Assembly (NCBI GenBank): GCA_016584495.1 | Contig: WAID01000010.1 | Location: 496,001 to 560,000 of the forward strand | From: Celoporthe dispersa | Taxonomy: Eukaryota > Ascomycota > Sordariomycetes > Diaporthales > Cryphonectriaceae | Direction: 5' to 3' | DNA length: 64,000 nucleotides | In this document: positions 1 through 12,179 of the stretch, piece by piece | How positions within the stretch are numbered: position 1 is the first letter of the stretch | Layout of the letters: every line of letters starts with the position of its first letter | Notes under the pieces: model-generated | What the model saw: the letters and a program-made list of their open reading frames with translations, nothing else | Databases searched by the model: none | Told to the model about the DNA's origin: nothing | Position numbers and translations under genes: made by a program

Positions 1-1587
1 ACGAACAAGCAATACGAAGAGTCACCTGGCCTCTCGTTGCCTTTGCATGTCTCAGCAATGCCTTTTGGCTTTTTGGTTCCGTTTTGTTGTCTTGTTCTGT
101 TTCGGAGGCGAGAGAGAAGACTCATCAGGACTGGTCATGCTACTGCTCAAGACGCTTGGATAGGCTAGTCATTTGCCCATATCATCTTGCAAGGATGATT
201 GTAACCTGCGTTGGCCTGAACCTACTTCGAATATCGCCGCTCTTCGCGTCCAGTCGGTATCCCTCTCGGCGCTTACTTCGGTTGTACTTTGCAATATCTA
301 GCATTTACCTCGTGAACGGAGCACTTCGGCTTGCCATCCCTCTCCTTCTTTTTTTTTCCCCTTCTTTTCTATTATCCCTCTACCCCTCCTCCCTCCCCCC
401 TATTGCAAGCTCTTGAACAAATCCGAAAACAGAAGGCCCTGAGCATCTCTCTCTCTCGCGCGCGCGCGCGGAATCTAGAACCACTGTGCTGAGTGGATCT
501 CAGGTTCTATGGAATTGTGGCGCCTAATCAAGGCTGTGATTTGAAGGTGTTGAGGTCTATACATTGTGGTCTACCAGTCGGTGTTACGACCCGTGGTCCA
601 GGCGTAAGCTATATGTACGGTTGGAAGGAATATTCGAATAGCGAATTCGAATATCTGCTGATCTTTTGGATCTATGTAGTACAGTGGCACCTTCCACCAC
701 CGTTCATTACAGTCGGTGTCTTTCGATTTTGAGTCGGCTCGCTTTCCACTTAGCCCATGAGTATGACAAAAGAGCCCAACGCGGTATTCCGAGGCACCCA
801 GAAATTCCTTTCGTTTTCATCGATTCAGAATTTCTAGCATGGATATTGAAGATGCACCGGGGATCAAATCTCATTCATAAAGAGCATACTTCTGTCAGCA
901 GTTGCAAGGCTACTTAAATAAGTAGCTGTACGCTGATGGCGTCCGTCCAACATACTAGTAGTCATGTGTGAGTCCGACCTTTTACGCAGCAATATAGCCA
1001 ACCACTAAGTACTTCCAGGCAGCTGGGAGTGGTCACTCCTTTTAGCTGTCACATAAGTCAACTAGCTAGTGACTATGATATACTACAACACGACTGCACT
1101 TTCTGTTACAGAACAAATGAAAACGATTGATGATTTGGAGTCTGTGAATCCGTAAGAGTGCACAACACGGACATCACTTGCTAGTTGATCGAAGCAATAT
1201 GAATCCTGGACACATAATAACTCATTCAACATGCCAACTTCCAGCTCCTACATGACAGCCTACATCCAGAGCCAGAGCATGAGCACATGTAAAAGGCTCA
1301 AGTTATGCGGTACAATGTATGACTTCGGGCAGTTTGTTTATATGGAGCCGACACCGGCACGTAGAAAATCCGTGACTCGTGAGGGTGATATGCTTTCTCA
1401 TTACAAGCCGCGATAGATGCATATATGTCTGTTTGACCGGGGCTTATGTATCTAGCGGATATGCTTGCAATCCGCATCCCTGTCATCACGAATGTTTATC
1501 TTAACTTCCGACATCTCCTGGGCGCTTCTCTCCAGCGTCGGTCATTCCATCTGTCGGGTGCTATCTCGAATTCAATCCTGGAACACA
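1..1587. other. Intergenic, no supported gene
   Basis: No reading frame here has family motifs or a convincing exon structure. The segment holds pyrimidine-rich tracts near 340-400 and a CT/CG microsatellite, then the likely promoter of the SFH5-like gene. The 3' end of a gene further left could lie here unseen. Confidence 0.5.
446..470. repeat. CT/CG dinucleotide microsatellite
   Basis: A short CT-dinucleotide run passes directly into a CG-dinucleotide run of about seven units. It is a simple-sequence repeat with no coding context. Confidence 0.8.
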
Positions 1588-2934
1588 ATGGCTGGCGCAC
1601 GAAGCACTGAGGATCCCCCCGCCACGACTGACCACCCTGCCGTCGAGGGTCAGCAAGTAGCCGAGGGTGGTTCGCTGCCATCTGAGACGATCGCGGATCA
1701 GGCCACTACCGCGTCTCACCCACCAACTGACTCTGCAACCGCCACGAAATCCGAAGCTAGTCCTAGCGAACCCGCCGAGACGTCCTTGCCGACAGACTCT
1801 ACCACCGAGGAGCCGCCCCAAGGCGAGAAGCCACCGACGGGAGAGACAGACAAGGCGGGCGCCGAGTCGGCCGCGCCGGCAGATGCTGTAGCTGCAGCTG
1901 CAGGCACCCAGGTTCCGGCCAGCGAGGACAAGGTGACGCACAAGGTTCCTCTTGACCAGTTCGATGCCAAACTTCCCGGGATTCTGAAGGACATCGGCCA
2001 CGATGAGATGTGGGGTGTCAAGCTCGTCTCGCCCGCCTCGTCCCATGTCCCCACCGGCATTGTCCTGCAAAAGTTCCTCAACGCCAACGACGGGGACCTC
2101 ACCAAAGCCATCGATCAGTTCCAGGGTGCTTTGAAGTTTCGCAAGGAGAATAAACCCCTCGAGCTGCTCACCAAGGCTTTCAGCGCGAACAAGTTCGCAG
2201 ACCTCGGTGCTGTTACCGTGTATCCCGTCGAAGGCAGCCCCGTTCCGGAGGTGTTCACGTGGAATCTCTATGGCAATGTCAAGGGCAAGATGGACGAGGT
2301 CTTTGTTCCGCTTGACGAGTGCGTAACGATGGTAGACTCCCCCTCTGGGTGCTCTGCGGTGCTGACACGACGCGGCAGGTTCATGGATTACCGCATCGCC
2401 CTGCAAGAGCTGGGCATTCAGCAGCTCAATCTCTCCTCGGCTACCGAGCCCATCACTGCTGCCGACGACCCATATAAGATTATCCAGGTGCACGACTACA
2501 AGAGCATCTCCTTCCTGCGTCAAAATCCCAACGTGAAAGCAGCCAGCACCGAAGTCATCAAGCAGTTCGCACTAGCTTACCCCGAGCTTCTGAAGGTACG
2601 AGAGCATTTCAAACCACACTTCCTCCTGCTACGTTTTGTGTGTGCTGGCCTCCAGACGCGCTGACCACTGATGGGGGAAAACCACAGGAGAAATTCTTCG
2701 TCAACGTCCCTGCCATCATGGGCTGGATGTATGCCGTGATCAAGGTCTTCATTGCCGAAAAGACGGCAAAGAAGTTCCACCCGATGGCCAACGGTGCCAA
2801 CCTGGCGGCCGAGTTCAAGACGGGCAGCCTGGATGAGAAAAAGCCTGCCCAAGGAGTATGGTGGCGAGGGCGGCTCTGGTGACGGGAAGATGAAGGATAT
2901 TCCTGGCTTGGTCAACGAGCTCAAGTTTGAGTGA
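1588..2934 (+). CDS. SFH5: SFH5-like phosphatidylinositol transfer protein (CRAL-TRIO), one frameshift
   Basis: Sec14-family lipid-transfer protein. Family members move phosphatidylinositol between membranes at the ER and cell periphery, and yeast Sfh5 has also been reported to bind heme. The first ATG giving a sensible N-terminus is 1588. About 120 residues rich in Pro, Thr, Glu and Ala precede a CRAL-TRIO-N segment (LPGILKDIGHDEMWGV) and the lipid-binding domain. Exon 1 is 1588-2595. A 92-nt intron (2596-2687, GTACGA...CACAG, branch GCTGAC) is followed by exon 2, which begins EKFFVNVPAIMGWMY and continues with KKFHPMANGANLA, both hallmarks of Sfh5. After DEK the conserved end LPKEYGG is in the next frame; a five-A run at 2838-2842 carries one base too many. 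With that single shift the protein is about 417 aa and stops at 2934. Either an assembly indel or a recent lesion removes only the last ~30 residues. Family assignment is firm. Confidence 0.85.
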
Positions 2935-4802
2935 CTGGCACATCTACCAAGGCATGCACTGCACCCGGAGGACCTCGTTGTCAATATCTTGATTAATTCT
3001 ATACCTAAGCTATACTCTTCAACTCCGCTCTGCTCGTTTTGAATGGACTCGATTACGGAGAGCTCTGCCGAAATAGGCTTACGAATTCTCGGATGCTTCA
3101 CGAGAGCTATGGATGTAGCAGAAGCGAGGACGTAGTCTAAGACACTAGTGAGCCATATTCCAGCCGTTCAGACAGTTTATATCTGCATAATTTAGTATGA
3201 ATATCAATAGTTTTATCTTTCGGCCGAGCTCATGCTCAGGTGGAGAATGAGTTCACTCAGGGCGCGTTAAGAGAATTCAATTTTTTATAGTTGATAACCT
3301 CTACACTTCGGCCCTTGCGAATTCATAGATCGAGCCTACGGGAATCGATCTAAATCGATGAGAGGACCAAATGGGAGGGGGAAGATACGCACATATTCGC
3401 ACGCACGCACATGTATAAAACTAATGGAATGATACATGAAAAAGAAAAAAAAGACGGGCCTTGCCAACTTTTTTAGGCTGGAAGGCTGTCCGGTGACCTT
3501 TTATACAGATACGCCATCTCCCTCCAAAATGAACCCAAGAGATAAACTTTGCGCTCAACAAGAAAAAAAAAGAAGAAAAAAAAAGGCCATAGACGACAGG
3601 GTGGGTTTGCATGCCATGCATTAGAACAATACTGTGGAATTAGGTGCTTAGCTGACTAGTCTGGCCAAGGACTTGGGCAGGTAGCTATTGTCTCGCCCGA
3701 CGGTGTTTTCTCCGAGGCTCTCGAATATCAGGTGCTGGTCCTGGCAGAATCAGTGTCAATATGTGTGAGATCTAGCCAGCTTCCCCGAGACCGTCTGACC
3801 GAATACAGAAGTGCTGTAGACGGGAATAGCCTTAGCCAGAGACAAAGAATTATGCATCCATGCTTCTTGCACCTGGTATCTTTTTTTCAATAAAGTAATG
3901 ACGACCACTACTATCTCTAGATCAGCGTTTCAGCTTCCGCACCTCAATCGAATGACTCGTGGAAAATTCCCAGACAAATTGTGCAAGTTCATAAAAGCAG
4001 AAGTTATGTTCCTTTCTAGCTGCGAGTCGTCTGTACCTGTCCAACTAGCACTCGGGAAAGATATTCCAGGGACACCTGCCGACCCTTATGTTGTAGCTGT
4101 GCTGCGTGTCCTAGCGTTTGAGAGTATATCTAATGATTCGAAAATTGAGAAAGTGTGGTGTCTAGACAGTGTGCCTACCTGCACTGGGTCTTCAGCTTAC
4201 AATAGTGATAGACGTGTGGGGTGGGAGAGGGCTGACCGTCGGACGAACGATAGCAGGAGTGCAGATACGTGGTGGTCAAGTCGAGGAAAGCTAGCGAGGT
4301 AAATTGTTCAAGTCTGCAACACTAGGAAAAGAAGAGCGATGGGTGCTTTGAGTGCTATCCTGGAAGGAACGCCCTGTGTCTGGGAGCGGGAGTGTTCGGC
4401 TCCGCTTGCTCTGGGGCTCATACGACTGTCCGCGTTGACACGGTACTTAGCAGGTAACGTTGCTTTTAGACCTTTGGTATTACTGGGAGGAACTTCCAGT
4501 GCCTTGTGTCATATGAACCCAATGCAGAGCATGTGACCTGGGTAGGGAGGAGGGGGAGGAGATGGCTTTGAAGACGCACTGAACATAGCTCTTCCTGCAC
4601 GTTTCCTCTATCTTCTCCTCTTCTCGTCCATCTTTACATGCGCAAGTTGCATACTGAAATTGAATACTGCTAAGATGAGTAATTTAGTTTCACATATTAT
4701 ACAAGGTTAGTCTATACTTCTCACATTCATACACCTGGCCAATGTGCCTTTTCCTCACACTGTCCGCTCTCGTCCCACTGGAAATGACTCCCAAGCTCCT
4801 AT
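2935..4802. other. Intergenic, no supported gene
   Basis: A few open frames of 60-134 codons occur (for example 3898-4302), but none shows family motifs, signal peptide or splice context. A-rich simple sequence lies at 3440-3590 and a G/A-rich tract at 4540-4570. Confidence 0.45.
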
Positions 4803-5862
4803 AAACTCGGCCCGGTGTCAATCAGAATGATTCGGGCGTCCTGCAGCTCCTCCTGAGCGTTCTTTAGCTCCGCTTGAGCCCTCTCAGGCCAATCTGTAGT
4901 GGACCGAAGCCCCTCCCGAGCAGCCTCTTTTTCAGCTACAAGATCGTCTCGTTCATCTATCAAAGTCTGATCAGACCGCTTCAGATTCTCGATGATTCTG
5001 AAGCTCTCTGAACTTCTCTTTCTCGATCGTATCCACAGCAGCTTTCTAAGCCCGAGTGGTGTTCTTGATGCGAGTTTGGTTTAGTGTGTTAGCAGAGTAT
5101 TCTTTAGCTGAGCTTCATCAACATCAACAAAGCCATCCTCGAAGATATTCTAAGGAAATTAGGAAATGTAAATTCGAGAGACTCTTAAGCCACCCCTCTA
5201 TGCTTACAGGAACTCTATCGCCATTGGAGATCTTTCCTGAGTATTTAGCTTCGGAGCGCATCTTGAAGCCCTCATAGTAGTCTGGAGCAAGATTTGGAAA
5301 AGCAGAAAAGCACTCGAATAATTGGCGAATCTTCCATCGAGTAGGCGTAACAAGCTGATCTGCAGCGCCGAAGTGCTTCTCTGAGTCGAGCATATCGAGC
5401 ACGGGGTCGACCTCATGATCATAGCCCGTATCATAACTAAGGGCTGCATATGCTGTCTCTGTTTCTCGCGTTGCGGAGCGCCAGGTAAATTTCCTCGAGC
5501 TTCTCTGCAGTCGGCGCACATCCATCATCATCAGACATTGGAAGTGGTGAGCGCGGTCGAGTATTCATCTTTGCAGATGGGCAGTCAATCCGCTGGATGA
5601 TCCCAAGCTCGCCCTCCTCCGTCATACCGACTCCCGGGTCTGCATTTACAAGAGCGGAGCCATGGCTATCAGCTTGGTCAATGGTGGAAGCAGCGGGTGG
5701 CTTATCAGCTGTCTCGACAAGGTGAAGGTGAAGAAATTGTTGCGTATGAAAATCAATGAAAAGTCGGAGGTGAGTAGAAGTGGCAAGCCCATATTGGGAT
5801 TCAATGTGGTGCCCGTTTGCAGGGGAGCGAGGGGCAGGGGTCAGCATACTTAGCACTACCAT
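4803..5862 (-). pseudogene. Decayed gene of unknown function with a coiled-coil C-terminus
   Basis: Reading leftwards on the minus strand, protein-like sequence continues but jumps frame several times. The upstream part contains MSDDDGCAPTAEKLEEIYLA and then, in another frame, LDMLDSEKHFGAADQLVTP and APDYYEGFKMRSEAKYSG. The last part is a charged helical stretch (RSDQTLIDERDDLVAEKEAA, then AQAELKNAQEELQDARII) ending at a stop at 4803. At least three frame changes and an in-frame TAG near 5048 interrupt it. The heptad-like tail suggests a coiled coil. I do not recognise the family. An unrecognised set of introns could explain some jumps, but no good splice sites were seen. Confidence 0.4.
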
Positions 5863-6177
5863 AGCTGGGTTGATGTCACCTGGGCAGCTAGGTTAAGATG
5901 GGTCAGTCATTACCTCAACACCAAAAAAAAGACAGCTCCGGACAAGCACCACCACGTCAAACACAACCTGAACACAGTGATCCTCGCTCTAGCTTCTTCG
6001 CTATGCGATAACACGACCCTGCCAGTCCTTGGCCATGGCCTGCGCCTGGCCTTCTAGCAGCCACCAGACAGCCCAGCACCCCATCGAGAGCCCAGGTAGC
6101 AGAGGTGTTTAAGCATCGCGGGACGAGAAACGGGCCGCGCGAGAAGGGGACGAGGAGGCACCGGGCCCCAAGCCGTC

Positions 6178-9100
6178 ATGTACAACAAGGTAACGAACAT
6201 GAGAAAGCTTCTCGGCAAGGTCGCTGTCGACGCCTCACCCTCGCCCTCATCCTCTGTCGACCATCCCACCGCTCCCAACCCGACCAACCTCGGCGTCCAC
6301 CCATCTCCTTACCCTCCGACCGGCACCCTCTACCGCCCCAGCCTCTCTCAAGATGCCTCCCTCGACGCTGGCTGCCCGATCGACTGCCTCGACCGCTCCT
6401 CGGACGGCCACAGTGCTATCCTTGCCGGCCGCCACATCCTCAAGATCGTCAACCTTCAGGGGGAGATCGATACAGGCCGGCATCGACCTGCGCGCGGCCA
6501 TCCTCGCCCAGCCGGTCGTCAAGAACTCCACCGTGTCCGTCGCCGACCAGCTGTCCATCAAGGACGTCAAGTGGCTCAAGGGACGAGGTGACACGACCAT
6601 CTTCACCGCCTGCGCCAACGGCAAGATCTTCCAGTACGACCTGACGCGCCTGGGCGGTGGCGCTGATGGCGCGCCCATGGAGGTCATACACATGAGGGAG
6701 GACTCGCGCCAGATCAACACGCTCGACATCAACCCGCGGTCCTCCAAGATGCTCGCCGGGAGCCAGGACGGTATCGTGCGCTGCTTCGACATCATGAACC
6801 CCGTCCGGACACACACAGGCCACCTGACCTTCCGAGCTATACAGTCCTTCAAGTGCAACGCCGGCGGGATCCAGTGTCTGCAGTGGTCCCCCAACATCGA
6901 AGGCGCCTTCTACTTCGCCTGCGGTACCGACCAAGGCGTTGTGCTGAAGTGGGACATCAGGAAGTCCACTGCGCCCGTGCTGAGGATCAACGCACACGAC
7001 GCAGCCTGCACCTCCCTGGCCTGGCACTTCGACGGGGACCACCTGGTCAGCGCGGGCTGGGACAAGAGGTGTTTCGTCTGGGACGTGTCTGCATCAGCAG
7101 ACAAGCGGCAGAAGCCCAAGTGCACCATATCCACCCCCGCGCCGGTCGCCGACCTCGCATGGAGGCCTGGCACCTGGTCTGCCACCGCCCAGGGGAAGCG
7201 GGCCGCACAGCTCGCAGTCACCTACGACGACAGCAGTCGGCAGGGGCTCAACCTCTGCCACGTGTGGGACCTGGCAAGACCTACTATGCCCTTCAAGAAG
7301 CTCCATAACTTTGACGCACCACCCTCCGCGCTCCTCTGGCACGATCAGGACCTGCTGTGGACCGTCGGCCATGATGGCCTCTTCAACCAGTTCGATATCG
7401 CACACGCGCCCAAGGCCGTCGACCAGATCCCCACCTCCGCGCTGGCATTCTCCTCGCGTGGAGAGGTCATGGCCTTCCTCGACGAGCGGCCTCCGCTGCG
7501 ACGACCACATCCGTCCATCGTCCCGTCCGAGATGATCCCACCATCATACAGCTCCAGCCCGACGACAGGTCCCATGCTGAGCATCAGCCGTAGCGACTCG
7601 GAGGACGAGGTCGCTGGAAGCTTCTTGGGCGCGCGAAGGGCTCGGCCAAAGCAGAGACGTGCGCCCACCACCGGTCGATCTGCCCAGGTCCACAATACCA
7701 CACCCCCTGGGGGCCCAGACGCCCCGATCCTGGCATTAGCCCAGTCCATCAAAGCGGCTGGTCTCTACAAGACCCAGCAGGCCATGGCAATTGGCAAAGT
7801 CCCGCCGGCAGATAAGGTTCCTGTTTACGAGTACCTCTCGACGCATTATCTAGAGACGCTGCAGGACCTTCTGCCCTATAAGAAGAACGGGGGATCACTC
7901 GAGGATCGTGTCGTGTCCATACTGCATCACTACTCCAAGGCTGCTGAATCCATTGGCCTCTTCCGCTTGTCACAGATCTGGCTCCTCTTGGCTCATGCCG
8001 TACAGCTGCTGCTCCCAAGGAGGGCGCAATACCACCTTGACCGGCGGAGCGGTGAGCTGGAGAGGTCAGATAGAGCCAGGCGGAAGCTCAAACCCAAAAC
8101 TACATCCAAAGGCCTCGACGCCGACCAGTCAGGTTCGGGGGCCCCCAGCCGTGCATCGATGGCTGGCCCATCACCCTTGACAGGCGCTGAGAAGGCGGGC
8201 GCTCTTCGCTCCTTGTTGTCCGAGGAGTTCGAGAGCACATCGAATGCCCCTACTCCCCTTGCTCGGCCGGTAGATGACCCCAGCCAGCCCACGGACAAGG
8301 ATCTCGCCCATGCTGATCACAGCTTTGCCTTCGGGAAGAAGCTGACGCCAGTGCAGGAGGGCGCCAGCTTTTCCCTTCCCGCACCGCTTCAACAGCGCCC
8401 GTCGCTGAGGAAGAGGTTAGACTCGGAACCAGTTTCCACTCTGAGTAACGACAGTGACGCATATGCAAGCACCGAGGGCTATGACTTCTACGACACAGAG
8501 ACCATCAGCAGAGCCATTGATGTGCCCGCGCTGAATGACCATGAGGGTTTCGAGCCGGGATCTCGTGGCAACGTCAGGAGGCTCATCGCGAGACAGGACT
8601 CCGACGAAAGCTACGTGCAGATGTTTTCCATCTCGAGCGGCAGCAGGCAGACCACACAACTTGGAGCGTCGTCTTCCAGCTCCTTTCCGAGACCCAGCCA
8701 CAACAAGACTGGCGGCCCGATACATCCTCAGCTTGCTCGAAGCGCCAGCACCGGGGGGAACGGAGGTCGGATCAGAGGTACCATGGCACAGGACTGTAAC
8801 TCTCCAGGCCGGCAACCCGGTGTTCTCGCCGAAGACAGTTCGATGAGCGTGTCGGCAACGCAATCGACGGATGATGAGCACCGCATCGTTACGCAGACCA
8901 CAACGGACAGCGTGAATTTTGAGAAGGGAGAATCACACCCCAGGCCTGACAGCTTTCCGCATGACAATTCTCAGACGGCGTCTGTTGGCGTGAGCCCACA
9001 CAGCTCCATCGAGATCCACTACGAGGACCCTGAGCTTCCCCAGGAGGCAGACTACCTACCGTGGTCGGACGATCCCCCATACCCCCACCCAGTCGCCTGG

Positions 9101-10285
9101 GAGGAAGAGACAGCATTCGGTTCGCCGAGTCCTCTCAACCCCTCCAAGGTTGTGTCGTGGGCCCTCAACTTCGAGACCAGGTCGTCAGCTCTCAATGCCT
9201 CTGCCATGGTGCTCCTCTTGAGACCTCTGCTCCGCGATGACAACGTGATGGATCCTTTCCAGGCAGCTGCCATCCTCAAACAGCACCACTCTCGGCTCAT
9301 GAGCATGAAGCTGTTCACCCAGGCAGCGGTTCTCCGGAAGCTGTGCGTCAAAGGCTGGCCTGGAGAGCCCCTCTCGGAATGGGGCGACGACTACCCAGCA
9401 GTTTTCAGACCTGCGCAGTTTAACAACACGGCTGCCTTCATCTGCCCTACCTGCCACAAGCCCAGGGAGATCGATCGTCGTAAGACGAGCAAAAGACCGA
9501 ACCCGATCTGGCAGTGTGAGCGGTGCTCGGCAGTCATGGCCCCGTGCGCCATCTGCCGTCATCGCGATATGGCCGAAGCCATTGACCCAGTCGACATCAC
9601 CGCCAACCCTTTCCACGCGTCCGCGGCCGAGCAAGAAGACGCTCCCTTGTCAACATGGTGGTATTGTGGCGGCTGTGGGCACGGGGGCCACACATCATGT
9701 CTCCAGAGCTGGCACTCCGAAATGGAGAACGAAGAACCCAACTCATCTGTGGATGGTCGCGGCACGAGCCTCCCATCAGACGGCTGTTGTCCCTTCGACG
9801 GCTGTGGACATGCGTGCCTTCCAGGGAAATACCGGGCGGAGAGCACTGTGGCAAGGACAGAAGAGGTCAGTCGCCTGGTGAAGGAAGTGAACCGAAGGGC
9901 CAATTTGAGCGGAACTACCACTCCAAGGTTCTCTGCGGCTCGCCATACGGCGGGATCGCTCAGCAACGACGATATTGCCATCGGTTCACGATCAAGCCGA
10001 CGACGAGGCGGCGAGGGCAGCGTTTACAGCGACGCAAAGGATATTCCCCAGAGCCGCGCTGTGGAGTCTGCCCGCGAGTCCCTGGCCAGCGGAGGACTGA
10101 GGCACGCTGCGTCTGCTGTCCATCTCAGCGGTGCAAGCAGCGACAACACCGGTCGGTCAGGCGCTTCACCTGGTCTCAGCACGAGTCCAGGTCGGACTGG
10201 GGCGGGTGAGCGAGAGCGGCGCAAGAGCGTCAAATTTGGCGGAAGCACAGTCCTGTCCGAGGAGACTGGAGCGCGGAAGCAATAG
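6178..10285 (+). CDS. RTC1: RTC1 / WDR24-type WD40-RING protein of the SEA (GATOR2) complex
   Basis: Fungal RTC1 (Sea2) is a vacuole-associated WD40 plus RING protein of the SEA complex, the counterpart of GATOR2, which tunes TORC1 to amino acids. The N-terminus reads PIDCLDRSSDGHSAILAGRH and continues, one frame over, with AGIDLRAAILAQP and a WD40 propeller (about residues 150-435; INAHDAACTSLAWHFDGDHL, SAGWDKRCFVWD). A long low-complexity Ser/Pro middle follows. The C-terminus (about 1086-1220) is a zinc-binding RING-like region with repeated Cys pairs (CPTCHKPREI, CERCSAVMAPCAICRHRDM, WWYCGGCGHGGHTSC). The only disruption is one extra G in the five-G run at 6459-6463; with it the protein is about 1,368 aa, normal for the family. 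More than 3.8 kb after the shift stays open, so the gene is probably functional and the shift an assembly error. The start at 6178 is the first in-frame ATG before conserved sequence; a few residues either way are possible. Confidence 0.9.
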
Positions 10286-10596
10286 AAATTCACCGTTCTG
10301 CCTCGACGCTATTTCGTCGACTGCGGGCAAGCCTGGACTGGGCGTTACAGGGCAGGCTTCTCAGCTTACTATGGCTTCATCCTTCTTTTTAAACATGTAA
10401 TCATGTCGTATGGCGTCGCTTCTTAATCAGCTGGATTGCGACGGCTCGAGACGACATGCGTCAAACTCAGAGGCCCCTTGCTCTCGGGCTTGAAAGTGAC
10501 GGAAAAGAACGTGACGCTAGAGACCATGTGTATCTTTTGTTCACGTTCTATATTTTTAAGTGTTGTACAGTCAACCTGATGCCCATCCTGTTGCCC

Positions 10597-12179
10597 TCAA
10601 CTTGGTATCTTGAACCCTCCAGGAACTTGGTTTGTGAAAATCTTGTCCGGATCGACCTCGTCACGCACGCTCTGAAGCCTGGCAACGCTGTCTGAGCCGT
10701 AACTTGCAATGGGATGCTGAGACTGGTCGGCGTAGTTCAGGTACACAAACGGATCCCAAGCCCCTAGCGCGGTCGCTACAGTCTGGATCTGCGCGGCCAG
10801 CGAAGCTGTCGTCCCGTAGACCGTGTCGTCATCCTCCTCGTCCGTCCATGCCGCCATGAGGAGGACGACGATTAGGGAACCACTCCTCGTCTCTAGGCCT
10901 AATGAGTTCTCACAGGCGTGCCGCGCATAGATGGCTGGGGGCAGCGGCTCGAAGACGATGGACCAGTCGATGTCCGCGACGCCCGAGATGGAAGGGATGC
11001 TGGCGTTGAAGGCGGCCCACGAGGCGTTCATGACTTCTGTAGTTGCCTTGAGCATGATGGCATGGTAGTTGGACCTGTAAGACACATTAGTCTCGGAGTC
11101 TTGTTTTTTTTTTTACAGTTCATTCCGTGTAGCGCACCGCAGCCCGGTCGCCTGCAGAGAGGCTGTCTCCGCCGTCAGGTCCGTCACGTTTGTGACCCTC
11201 AGCGTGTTGGATATCTGAGGCAGGCTTAGCAGGTCCGCATAAACCGCCGGGTTTGCAACAGGCTTAGTGTACACAGGCTGGTTGATGATAAGAAGCCCGT
11301 CAGCCGCGCTGTATGAGATGGCCATGTCCATTGATGCGTATACGTCGTAGTTATCCGGGTCACTGAAATTCACAAATTGCTCAATGTGATTGTTGAGCGT
11401 CGATATGGGCGTGAAGAGGAATCCGCCCCAGAGATCGCCCTGTTCGAAACCCTGCATGTCAACGCGCGTCACAACGCCAAAGTTGTTCGATCCTCCACGG
11501 AGGGCGACGAGCAGATCCTCATCGTCCTGGGCATTGACGATGCTACCGTTCGCGAGGACGATCTCGTAATTCAGGATGGAGTCAAAAGCCCAGCCATATT
11601 GAGGCGAGAACCACGAAAGTCCTCCACCAAGGCTGAATCCACCAACGCCGACACCGTTGCTGCGCCCTCCCGTGACGGCTAGTCCTTGGGCCTCAAGGGT
11701 GCCGAAGACCTGGTCCCATGTAGCACCGGCTCCGATGCTCACGACGCTCCCTCCGTCGTCGCTGACGGTGATGGAATCAAGAGCTGACAGATCGATGGTG
11801 ATGCCGTTCTGCTGGTTTGCCGCACCTGCATTCATGGTGTGACCACCAGAACGGATGGCGAACTGGCATTCGGACTTGGCAGCGAGACTCGAGACCGCAA
11901 GAGAGACATCCTCGGAATCTTTGGGAATGAAGACGCAGGCCGGGTAGACGGTCTCTTCCTGTTGCGAATAGTATGTAGATTGAGAGATGTTGTAGTTTGC
12001 GCTGCCTGGAAATGAGACGCTGGCACCAAGGAGAGCTGACAGCACAGCGCACTGTGAAGACTGATTAGAACATTGCCAACTTCCTGTGGGCAGCATAAAA
12101 GGAATAAATGGCTTACGCATGCCGCGCCCGTGCTAATGGCAGAGTCTGTCAGGTCTGTTGACCTGACTAGGGGATTCAT
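10597..12179 (-). CDS. BBE-type FAD-linked oxidoreductase
   Basis: Berberine-bridge-enzyme / 6-hydroxynicotine-oxidase-like flavoenzyme with an FAD_binding_4 domain and a C-terminal BBE motif. Such enzymes oxidise sugars or secondary metabolites with O2. Three exons fit without any frame problem: 12117-12179, 11138-12051 and 10597-11074, giving 484 aa. Intron 1 (12052-12116) has GTAAGC...CACAG with branch CTAATC; intron 2 (11075-11137) ends CTTACAG. The FAD site includes RSGGHTMNAG, with the covalent-linkage His at about residue 92, then TGGRSNGVGVGGFSLGGGLSW. The 6-S-cysteinyl attachment cysteine of bicovalent members is absent in the GGLSWF region, so mono-covalent flavin is likely. The end matches the BBE signature (YLNYADQSQHPIASYG, then DPDKIFTNQVPGGFK). 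The N-terminus has a weak hydrophobic stretch after residue 20 and no clear signal peptide. A broken paralogue lies at 23.6 kb. Confidence 0.88.

Noticed and set aside
1561..2523. Long minus-strand open frame (320 codons) over the SFH5-like gene
   Set aside because: Low-complexity translation without motifs; it exists because the plus-strand gene is GC-rich at third positions.
3898..4302. 134-codon plus-strand frame
   Set aside because: No homologous-looking motif, signal peptide or intron context; composition is like the surrounding noncoding DNA.
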